DNA of 23,188 bases from Gammaproteobacteria bacterium RIFCSPHIGHO2_12_FULL_37_14 (GTDB taxonomy: Bacteria > Pseudomonadota > Gammaproteobacteria > DSM-16500): positions 1 to 23,188 of the forward strand of contig MGXV01000036.1 of assembly GCA_001801485.1 (NCBI GenBank). Reading direction: 5' to 3'. The position numbers were made by a program, and so were the translations under genes. Below are positions 1 to 7,477 of this stretch, in pieces (positions within the stretch are counted from its first letter, which is position 1; every line of letters starts with the position of its first letter). Under the pieces are notes generated by a model. It ran no database searches, was not told the DNA's origin, and was given only the letters and a program-made list of their open reading frames with translations.

Positions 1-54
1 AAAAATGCCATGTCCTTTAAACATCTTGTAAAAGTTGTCAATAAGATTTTTCAT
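1..54 (-). CDS. possible start of a gene running off the left edge (partial)
   Basis: An ATG at 54 on the minus strand opens a frame with no stop to the window edge (18 codons, beginning MKNLIDNFYKMFKGHG). A CAGGG-like Shine-Dalgarno lies seven bases upstream. It begins 83 bases after the flippase stop and points the same way, so it could be the next gene of the NRPS1-flippase operon. Too little is visible to name a function, and 18 open codons may be chance. Confidence 0.35.
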   Translation of the reverse strand, partial: MKNLIDNFYKMFKGHGIF

Positions 55-137
55 GCGTAGGCCCTGAACTTAAACCGATATTTATTGTATTTAATGTGAG
101 TAGAGCGCCTAGTTTGATCATAAAATTTCAAAGGGTT

Positions 138-1463
138 CTAAATAATAAATGCAGAGCGTAATCCTAATTTTTTATGAGCAATCACAATAGCTAAAATTGG
201 GCCAACACACATTACAAAAGCCGTTGCTATGGCGGTTCCAGTAATACCATAAAAATAAGTAGCTGGAATAACTAATACAAACATCAACACCAATTGTGTT
301 GCCCTAATTAGCATCATTGTATGTTCAAAGTCACCATAAATTAGCAGCAGTGTAGCAATTTTTGCACATGCCGCTATACAGGCTCCTATGGTTAGGATGA
401 TTAGCGCTGGTTTTGCAGCAATATACGTTGGCCCAAAATAGGAAAGAAGTTCAGTTGAAAAATAGATAGCTAAAAAACCTAGTCCTATAACAAGTGAAAT
501 AACAATGGCATTGGTTTTATTAAGCAGTGTTTGTAACTCTGTCCGTCCCGACTCATTAGTTAATAAACTGGAAATTTTTGGCTTTATCCTCTGATAGAGA
601 GTGGCTGGTAATAGCCAAATCAAATAGATAATTGTTAAAACAGCGGCATAATGAGCCACACTTAATGGATTTTTTCCAACTATATAAACAATTAATAAAT
701 CCAACACACAAATTAACTGAAAAATAATGGTGTTAGCAATCCACCGTGAAGACGCTTGAATCCATGTTGGATCCATTACTTCTGCATGGCGTACTCTTTT
801 AAACCCGAAAATAACCATAGACCAAAGCTCTGTGTTAATGACCAGAGAAGTAACAGGAATAACAATCAAATAAGAGATTAATATGACTGAGGCAATGGTA
901 AAGCTACCCAATGGATATATAACAAAAAGTGAAATTATACTGAATAAGGCAAGTTGCACAGAATATAGAACTATTTGTGACAGAATGGTTGGAGAATAAA
1001 TATGTTGGCTACAAAGCAAGAAGCTCTGTAGTAACGTAGGAATCGCTGCCACTGGTACTATCAATAATATATACACAAGTAAATGATATTGCCTAATACC
1101 GTGAATACCCAAATAATGTAGAAAGAACATAACGCCAAGCAAAATAAGGGAAAAAATAAACATCATTGAAAAAGTGACGCTAACTAGTTTTATATTCCAT
1201 GCGATATAATTAACCGTTGATTGCACGCTATGAAATTTTAAATACTTGGCTAGGAAGCGACTAGCGCCTACATTTGTTCCAAACAAGGTTAGCAATACTA
1301 AAATATCTAGTACTTTAATGGCAACACTGTATCTTCCATACATGCCTGTAGTTACGTGATGTGCCAAGAAAATATTTAACCCATATTTTGCCAAATAACC
1401 GACAATAGTCAAAATAAATAAAACATAAACCTCACTAGCTATTTGGCGCACAGATAATCCCAT
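138..1463 (-). CDS. MOP-superfamily flippase (Wzx/polysaccharide-export type)
   Basis: A 441-residue, very hydrophobic protein with about 12 to 14 predicted membrane helices spread evenly over its length. It has short charged loops and an N-terminal topology (LFILTIVGYLAKYGLNIFLA, then a YGRYS-type loop) typical of oligosaccharide/lipid flippases of the MOP superfamily. Such proteins move lipid-linked or amphipathic substrates across the inner membrane. I chose the ATG at 1463, not the longer frame opening at 1532, because an AAAGGAGT ribosome site sits five bases before it and the 23 extra residues would be polar and GC-rich. It lies 78 bases downstream of NRPS1 on the same strand, so it is probably co-transcribed. 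Exporting the peptide made by the NRPSs is the natural inference, but a surface-polysaccharide role independent of the peptide cannot be excluded. No sugar-transferase gene is visible here. Confidence 0.85.
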   Translation of the reverse strand: MGLSVRQIASEVYVLFILTIVGYLAKYGLNIFLAHHVTTGMYGRYSVAIKVLDILVLLTLFGTNVGASRFLAKYLKFHSVQSTVNYIAWNIKLVSVTFSMMFIFSLILLGVMFFLHYLGIHGIRQYHLLVYILLIVPVAAIPTLLQSFLLCSQHIYSPTILSQIVLYSVQLALFSIISLFVIYPLGSFTIASVILISYLIVIPVTSLVINTELWSMVIFGFKRVRHAEVMDPTWIQASSRWIANTIIFQLICVLDLLIVYIVGKNPLSVAHYAAVLTIIYLIWLLPATLYQRIKPKISSLLTNESGRTELQTLLNKTNAIVISLVIGLGFLAIYFSTELLSYFGPTYIAAKPALIILTIGACIAACAKIATLLLIYGDFEHTMMLIRATQLVLMFVLVIPATYFYGITGTAIATAFVMCVGPILAIVIAHKKLGLRSAFII

Positions 1464-1467
1464 ATAT

Positions 1468-1475
1468 ACTCCTTT
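1468..1475 (-). promoter_or_regulatory. ribosome binding site that fixes the flippase start
   Basis: The minus strand reads AAAGGAGT followed by ATAT and ATG at 1463. It is close to a consensus anti-16S match, and decides against the upstream in-frame start at 1532. Confidence 0.8.
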
Positions 1476-1500
1476 GCAAATAGTCGGCCTACAAGTTCCT

Positions 1501-1528
1501 CGTCGTCCCGTGCGCTTGTCAGACGACG
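1501..1528. repeat. GC-rich inverted repeat between NRPS1 and flippase
   Basis: CGTCGTC (1501-1507) and GACGACG (1522-1528) are perfect reverse complements around a 14-base GC-rich loop, in an otherwise AT-rich 78-base gap. On the operon (minus) strand the transcript could form a seven-pair hairpin just after the NRPS1 stop. There is no U-run after it, so it is not a canonical intrinsic terminator. It may be an RNA-stability or processing hairpin, or a remnant of a dispersed repeat. Confidence 0.4.
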
Positions 1529-1541
1529 GCATTTGTAACGC

Positions 1542-4500
1542 TCAAAACTCATGGGTATCAAACTGATTATCATTATTTTCAACACTCAAGAACTTAGTAA
1601 TCGAAAGAATACGCTGATGATAGTTATTCACCAATTGTTGGATCTCTTCAGTGCCAAAAACAGCTGAATTATAACGAAATTCACATTGCAACTGCCCATC
1701 TTGGATGAGTGCTTGCAAGAAAAGTAAATAATCGGGCTGATTGAGAGGGGAGGTTGTAGCCTTACTCCATTTATGTGTTGAACGGATGGCTCGAGATTTT
1801 GAATTCTCTTGAAATTGACCAAGGTAATTAAACTTCAATTTCGTATCTGTAATTAGCTTTACCCATTTAGGAACTGATCCCTGTCTTAAAGTTCGTAGTA
1901 GTCCAAACCCAATACCATTATTGGGTAATTCTCTGAGTTGTTGAATGATGGCTTGATAAATACTAAGAGGGTAGGCCTCATTTTCCTTTGCAATACTTAG
2001 ATCAACTAAAACAGGGAAAATTGCAGTAAACCAACCAACGGTTCGGAATACATCCAATCCTTCAATACAGGCTTCTCTTCCATGTCCTTCCAAGTGAAGC
2101 AAGATTGCTTCTCCATCTCTCAAGTCTTTCAAAGAAAGCGCATACACAGCCAATAAAACCTCATGAATGTGTAATCCACTGCCCTCAGGTAAGCTCTTAA
2201 TAAGCAAACGGGTGTCTGCTTGTGATAAGCCAAATGATAAAGGGACAATATCGTTATATGTTGTTAATTGAGCGGAAAGAGAAATTAACCGCTTACTTTG
2301 ACAACGATCAGCAAGATTTTTCCAATACTGGTAGTCATTTGCAAACCAGGTACTCTGTACTGAGTTCACTAAAGCTTTAGCCCACATTTGATAACTGTCA
2401 GTTTTTTCGCCTAATTTAACATCTAATCCTTGCCCATAAGCACTGATTACTGCTTCTAGATCCTCCAATAAGATTCTCCATGAAAGACCATCAACGACTA
2501 AATGGTGAATGGCAATAAGAATATCCGTCTGCCCATTATGACAACGAAAGGCAACCGCAAGCAAGGGTCCTTTTCCCAAATTGAATTGACTTTGGCATCT
2601 CCCAAATGCTTCACGAAATTTGTCATCATCAAGATAAGAAAGATTTTCTATATGGAATAACTGTGCCAAATGCGAGAAATCATAAGACTGAACCCAAGTT
2701 CCAGATTCATTCTGCTTATATCGTAGTCTTAAACTATCATGATGCTCCACAAGCATTTTAAAAATGTTCTCCAATGCCTGCTGTTCAAAAAAACCATCTA
2801 CTGATACAAAAAAAGCCTGGTTATAATATTCTGGGTGGAGTAAGTTTCTTTCAAAAAACCACTGCTGAATAGGCGTAAGAGGTACCTCACCCTCTGGGTG
2901 AACCTTCGTGCGTTTCACTACATTTGAAGTTTTAATTTTAGCAGCAATAGCAGCAATAGTTGGATTCTCGATAAAATCAATGAGCTGAATCCCCAACCCA
3001 ACTGCGCGGCATTTTGAGATGAATTGAATGCAAAGGATCGAGTCCCCACCTAAAGTAAAAAAATCGTCTAATACGCCTACCGTTTCGACATGTAGCAGAT
3101 CTTGCCAAATCTGAGCCAACTGCAGCTCCATCTCATTGCGAGGTTCTACATAGCTTGAGTCGCTGGCTTGCTGAGTAGCCACTGATCCTAGGCTCATTAG
3201 TCTGGCTCTATCTACCTTTCCATTATGGGTAATGGGTATTTCAGGAACAAATATAAAGTGCTGCGGGATCATATAATCCGGCAATTTTTTTGCCAGAGAA
3301 GCCTTGAGCGCTGCAATATCCTGATTCTGATATTGATAAGCGAACATGGGGCGGGTACTAAACTGATTGGATACAGGATTTTCTTTTCTATGATAATTAG
3401 ATAGGGAGCTAAATTGGGTTGTGAGACCCTCTTTCACAAACACAAGGTCTAAGTAAGCCGCTGCATCCTGAAAGCCCATGGCCATATAAGGCTTAAAAAC
3501 ATAACCTTTTTGCCTAGCTAATTGGTAAATAGCGTCAAGTGTTACGGGAGCATCGTGAATATGGGTTTTTGCCACACGCCCCTCCATATACGCTGTAGTC
3601 CAATAATTCGACCACGACCGGGCATTCGGATAGCTTTGTATGCAAAAAGACGTTTCCCTCTTATCGAGATAAATGCCTAGATCCGTGCTTGGGTCGTATT
3701 GATAACATTTTACATTTCCATATTCCTGTTTATCCTGTTTTACTGAAGAAACCTTAAGGATAACATCATATCGCCATGTATTAAGTTCATTCGAGGAATG
3801 TCCTTGTTTAGCTAAAACATCTATGCTTACAATTTTTTTAATCTTTGTTCCTAAATCAACGAAGTACTCGGGATCAATTAACAGTTCTTTTTCTTGTACT
3901 TGTCTAGCATATTGATAATTACGTCTTCCTTCAAAATCTTGAAATGCATTGTTATGGTTGGCCAGAAATAGGCTGTCGTAATAAGCTTTTGCTAACCGAT
4001 AGTCCCGAACATCGCCAATAATAATAACACCTGAATCAGCTATCTTATTTACACACCAAGTTAAAGCATTTTCTAAATAGTCCAAACAAGGAAAATACTG
4101 CACTACAGAGTTAAATATAATCGTATCGAATGTTTTGTCATGTAACAATGCAAGATGGTTTAACTCATGTGCTGGAGCACAAACGAGCTGTGCGTGACAA
4201 ACAGAAAACTTCTGAATTTTCTTGTTCAAAATATCTATAGCCGTACTTGAAATATCAGTACCCAAATAAGTTGTATACGTATTTTGTAGTCCAAGTAATA
4301 TCAATCCCGTACCACACCCAACTTCTAACACTCTCCCTGGCCCATGCTGGGAAATTCGACCTATAATAGCCTGTTGCCATTCCTTCATCTCGGCTTCGGG
4401 GATCTTTTCATGGTCATAAGCGCTCACCCAAGTGCCAGTTGTAAATGAGGCTAACTCCTCTCGATTCTCAAGACTATATAATTGATCATACATCTCAGTC

Positions 4501-7364
4501 CATGAGGACACAGCGGCAACATCCTGATCATTATTTTTATTTTCTCTAGATAAAAGGGCGGATTCGGGTGGTTCAATATAAGCTATTAATCGATCGCTAC
4601 CTGATGAGGAGCCAATCAGGCATAATGCAACGTTTTTTGCTACCCCTAACTCAAGAATCGCATACTCAACTTCTTTGCTTTCAATCCGATGACCACGAAT
4701 CTTTATTTGGGAATCTTTACGTGAGCATAGCCTCAAATTCCCATCTTCAAGCCAATAAGCCAAGTCTCCAGTTTTATAGAGTAGCTCACCTGGAAATGCT
4801 GGATGTTGAATAAATTTTTCAGCAGTTAGCTCAGGATGAGCTAGGTACCCCCTGGATATGCTATGGCCCCCAATAAGCAGTTCTCCCATTACCTCTATTG
4901 GCTGAAGATGCATATGTGGGTCAACTACAATAGCAAAAGCTCCTGTAATGGGCTTGCCAATGACAGGCATCGATTTAAACTGATTATATTGCTCAAAGTT
5001 AATCATGGTTGCGCAGCAGCCAACGGTTGTTTCAGTTGGCCCATAATGATTCATAAATTCGACAAACGGATAATGGCGGTGAAATTGATCTACATCTTCA
5101 ACATCGAACGGTTCACCGCCCAAGATGATGAGCCGCAAGTGACTTAATGAAAATACATTGGTATCACAAAAACTAGACCGCACAATGGCGCGAAAAAAAG
5201 AAGGAGTAAGCTTGATATAAGTAATGTGGTTATTTTCTACTAAACTTAATATGGAAAATACGTCCTGCAAGGTGTTTTGAGATGGAATATGCAGGTGATT
5301 TCCAATAGCAAGAGCTGAAAAAAGATTGGTATAGGAGGCATCAAAAAAGTAAGGCAACATTAAAACAGAGATATCTTTTTCTACCAATTTGGCCGACGAA
5401 GAAAACCATTTTACATAATTAGTTAAATTTTTATGCTCAACCATAACCCCCTTAGGCTGACCTGTCGTACCCGAAGTATATATCACATAAGCTAATTGAT
5501 TCGGTTGCGGCCGCGAAGTATTTGCATCAACAGTGGAGTTACTATTCACTACATGAGATGAGAAAATTTCATCTATATTTAGGATATAACACCCAAGTTC
5601 GCGGATATATGAATGCTGGCTTAAAGTAGATGTATTCGATAATATAATTTTCACACCAGCGTGACACAGCATGTACTCAATTCGACTCTTAGGGCAAGCG
5701 ACGTCAATAGGAAGAAATGCTTTACCGCTTCGCCAAATTGCCAAAATACTGACAATTATCTCTGCACAACGTTCTAATAAGATAGCCACAATAGGCTCTT
5801 CTTGTTGAGGGGTCATCTTGTTAAGCGTTTTAGCAAGCGTAATACTCTTCTGATAAACAAATTGGGCTGTCATTTCAGTTCGCTCATCAGATAGAATCTT
5901 CTTGTTTGGGTTTGACTGAGTCAGTTTATCAAAATGATCCAGTACGGTTTTCAACTCAACTCTTGCAACACTTTCGTGGCCAGAAAACTGATAAAGTGTC
6001 TGTAGTTCCTCACCTTTAACAAGCTCTAACTCATCAAGAGATGCCAAGGGATTTCTTGATAAAAATAACAGCGTCGATTGATAATGATTCGCATATCGCT
6101 GAATCGTAGCAGGCGAAAATAAGTTGCTTTCATAATTAATATCAAAAGAAAAACAACCGTCTTCCTCTTGAGCTTCTAATGAAAAAGTATAATTTATATC
6201 AAAATGCTGATAAGCATACTTATTAACCCATAGCGCACCCAATACATTTTTTAATGTGTCATTCAAGGAATACTTTTTAAAATCAACAAACGTTTCAAAT
6301 AGAGTTTCTCCTTGATGTGTCCCAGCCCAACGCTGTAACTTACTCAGTGGTATCGTAATAAATTGGGCTAAATTTTGATATTGTCGACGAATCTCTCCTA
6401 GAAAAGTCTCAACAGTCTGATTTTCTGTCGTCACTTTTATTGGTAATGTGTTAATAAATAAGCCCACGTGATTTTGCACAAGACTCTTAGGATAGGCACG
6501 AACAGCACCAAGTACTACTTCGGGGTTATTTAAATAACGTGAAAGGAGAAGACCCCACGCACCAAAAATGAAAGTGCTTGGGGTTAGATTCCAGCTTGCA
6601 GCCACATTCAGTAACTGAGTTGTTGCTGTTCGATCCAGTATAAAGCGGTAGACAGATTGTCTTTCTGTAAGCGGTTGACTTTCTGGTGTCCTTTTTCCTT
6701 GGTTCCCAGGTATACGACCGCTTGCCTCAGAGCCAGCAAAAAGTGCCTGCCAATACTGCCGTGCGGTATTTTCATTAGCCAGACTGACATCCTCGCTAAT
6801 GCTTGGGATATAAAAATCTCCAGGAACATTCTTAAAAATAGGGCTGTTGCCTGATTTCAAAGCCTCATAGGCAACTATTACATCGGTGAGTACCTGTATA
6901 GTAGAAGGACCACCCATGAGCGCATGGTGATAACTCCAAATAAAATACGATAATGATTCGCTATAGATGAGACAGGTGAGTCTCATCAATGGGGCGGCTG
7001 ATAATGCAATCCCTTTGCTAGCATCCTCCTGCAAGAACTCTTTCAAAGAATTCTCAACTTTGTTTGTATTATAAGTTTTGGATTTATAATCTACACTGAC
7101 CAACTGAGCAGAACACGCATCTTGAACACATTGATGAGTATAATAACTCTCATGACTATCAAAATAAGATCGCAGGACAGCGTATCTCTCCAAGGCAATA
7201 TTCCAAGCCTGCTCAAGCGCCTTTATGTTCACTGGCTCCATAAAGCAAATAACTTTCTGTACTAAATAAGTGCTTTTTCTTGCACTTGATAAAGTATGGT
7301 ACAGCATCCCCTGTTGAAGATCACTGAGAGGATATTTTGCAGTAGATGGACTAGATACTGTCAT
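1542..7364 (-). CDS. non-ribosomal peptide synthetase, one module: C-A(MT)-T-E
   Basis: A 1940-residue NRPS (numbered from the ATG at 7364). A TTG at 7376 is in frame and adds four residues; neither start has a clear ribosome site. Order of domains: condensation (about 10-445), whose active motif reads HHALMGG at 146-152 rather than HHxxxDG; adenylation from about 465, with YTSGTTGQPKG near 629, FDAS (Asp675) and HYGPTE (773); a SAM methyltransferase inserted after core motif A8, with VLEVGCGTG at 1012-1020 and NSVVQYF near 1088, of the kind that N-methylates the bound amino acid; the rest of the A domain, ending in NGKVDR (Lys1383); a carrier domain with LGGDSI (Ser1442); and an epimerisation domain (about 1470-1920) with HHLVVDGLSW at 1620, EGHGRE at 1759 and RTVGWFT. 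The specificity residues read by eye are D-A-T-K-I-L-H-V-G-K, nearest to the aspartate code (DLTKVGHxGK). It has no TE, so the D-aminoacyl chain should pass to NRPS2. It is transcribed divergently from NRPS2 and probably together with the flippase. Confidence 0.95.
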   Translation of the reverse strand: MTVSSPSTAKYPLSDLQQGMLYHTLSSARKSTYLVQKVICFMEPVNIKALEQAWNIALERYAVLRSYFDSHESYYTHQCVQDACSAQLVSVDYKSKTYNTNKVENSLKEFLQEDASKGIALSAAPLMRLTCLIYSESLSYFIWSYHHALMGGPSTIQVLTDVIVAYEALKSGNSPIFKNVPGDFYIPSISEDVSLANENTARQYWQALFAGSEASGRIPGNQGKRTPESQPLTERQSVYRFILDRTATTQLLNVAASWNLTPSTFIFGAWGLLLSRYLNNPEVVLGAVRAYPKSLVQNHVGLFINTLPIKVTTENQTVETFLGEIRRQYQNLAQFITIPLSKLQRWAGTHQGETLFETFVDFKKYSLNDTLKNVLGALWVNKYAYQHFDINYTFSLEAQEEDGCFSFDINYESNLFSPATIQRYANHYQSTLLFLSRNPLASLDELELVKGEELQTLYQFSGHESVARVELKTVLDHFDKLTQSNPNKKILSDERTEMTAQFVYQKSITLAKTLNKMTPQQEEPIVAILLERCAEIIVSILAIWRSGKAFLPIDVACPKSRIEYMLCHAGVKIILSNTSTLSQHSYIRELGCYILNIDEIFSSHVVNSNSTVDANTSRPQPNQLAYVIYTSGTTGQPKGVMVEHKNLTNYVKWFSSSAKLVEKDISVLMLPYFFDASYTNLFSALAIGNHLHIPSQNTLQDVFSILSLVENNHITYIKLTPSFFRAIVRSSFCDTNVFSLSHLRLIILGGEPFDVEDVDQFHRHYPFVEFMNHYGPTETTVGCCATMINFEQYNQFKSMPVIGKPITGAFAIVVDPHMHLQPIEVMGELLIGGHSISRGYLAHPELTAEKFIQHPAFPGELLYKTGDLAYWLEDGNLRLCSRKDSQIKIRGHRIESKEVEYAILELGVAKNVALCLIGSSSGSDRLIAYIEPPESALLSRENKNNDQDVAAVSSWTEMYDQLYSLENREELASFTTGTWVSAYDHEKIPEAEMKEWQQAIIGRISQHGPGRVLEVGCGTGLILLGLQNTYTTYLGTDISSTAIDILNKKIQKFSVCHAQLVCAPAHELNHLALLHDKTFDTIIFNSVVQYFPCLDYLENALTWCVNKIADSGVIIIGDVRDYRLAKAYYDSLFLANHNNAFQDFEGRRNYQYARQVQEKELLIDPEYFVDLGTKIKKIVSIDVLAKQGHSSNELNTWRYDVILKVSSVKQDKQEYGNVKCYQYDPSTDLGIYLDKRETSFCIQSYPNARSWSNYWTTAYMEGRVAKTHIHDAPVTLDAIYQLARQKGYVFKPYMAMGFQDAAAYLDLVFVKEGLTTQFSSLSNYHRKENPVSNQFSTRPMFAYQYQNQDIAALKASLAKKLPDYMIPQHFIFVPEIPITHNGKVDRARLMSLGSVATQQASDSSYVEPRNEMELQLAQIWQDLLHVETVGVLDDFFTLGGDSILCIQFISKCRAVGLGIQLIDFIENPTIAAIAAKIKTSNVVKRTKVHPEGEVPLTPIQQWFFERNLLHPEYYNQAFFVSVDGFFEQQALENIFKMLVEHHDSLRLRYKQNESGTWVQSYDFSHLAQLFHIENLSYLDDDKFREAFGRCQSQFNLGKGPLLAVAFRCHNGQTDILIAIHHLVVDGLSWRILLEDLEAVISAYGQGLDVKLGEKTDSYQMWAKALVNSVQSTWFANDYQYWKNLADRCQSKRLISLSAQLTTYNDIVPLSFGLSQADTRLLIKSLPEGSGLHIHEVLLAVYALSLKDLRDGEAILLHLEGHGREACIEGLDVFRTVGWFTAIFPVLVDLSIAKENEAYPLSIYQAIIQQLRELPNNGIGFGLLRTLRQGSVPKWVKLITDTKLKFNYLGQFQENSKSRAIRSTHKWSKATTSPLNQPDYLLFLQALIQDGQLQCEFRYNSAVFGTEEIQQLVNNYHQRILSITKFLSVENNDNQFDTHEF
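1559..1577 (-). promoter_or_regulatory. Fur-box-like sequence at the 3' end of NRPS1
   Basis: On the minus strand these 19 bases read AATAATGATAATCAGTTTG. They match the classical Fur consensus GATAATGATAATCATTATC at 15 of 19 positions by my count. The site is about 96 bases upstream of the flippase ATG but lies inside the last codons of NRPS1, which spell a run of Asn, Asp and Gln in AT-rich DNA. A chance match is therefore quite possible. No convincing -35 accompanies it. Confidence 0.25.
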
Positions 7365-7398
7365 AGCATTAGACAATTAAAAAGTAGTAATATTAAGA

Positions 7399-7407
7399 TG
7401 TTATAAT
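7399..7407 (+). promoter_or_regulatory. predicted extended -10 promoter of NRPS2 operon
   Basis: The plus strand reads TGT then TATAAT (7402-7407): a perfect -10 hexamer with the TGn extension, which can dispense with a good -35. None is visible here. Transcription would start near 7414 and leave a leader of about 64 bases. A TTAAGG ribosome site (7461-7466) precedes the ATG at 7478. Confidence 0.5.
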
Positions 7408-7427
7408 TAAATGCTAAGTATTAGCAA
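7400..7427 (-). promoter_or_regulatory. predicted promoter of NRPS1-flippase operon
   Basis: On the minus strand, TTGCTA (7427-7422), a 16-base spacer and TATAAC (7405-7400) fit a sigma-70 promoter. The start site would be near 7393, about 30 bases before the ATG at 7364. Its -10 overlaps the plus-strand -10 and its -35 overlaps the right arm of the palindrome at 7412-7426. Confidence 0.45.
7412..7426. promoter_or_regulatory. palindromic operator candidate between the divergent NRPS genes
   Basis: TGCTAA, three bases (GTA), then TTAGCA form a perfect 6-3-6 inverted repeat. It covers the predicted start point of NRPS2 transcription and overlaps the predicted -35 of the NRPS1 promoter. A dimeric regulator bound here could control both operons at once. 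I do not recognise the sequence as the site of a known regulator, and no regulator gene is in the window. Confidence 0.4.
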
Positions 7428-7477
7428 TCTTTAAAAAGCTTCGTCCATCAGGTGTATACATTAAGGCTATTTGACCA

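Noticed and set aside
1464..1532. N-terminal extension of the flippase (23 residues from 1532)
   Set aside because: The strong ribosome site before the ATG at 1463 and the polar, GC-rich nature of the extension argue that it is not translated.
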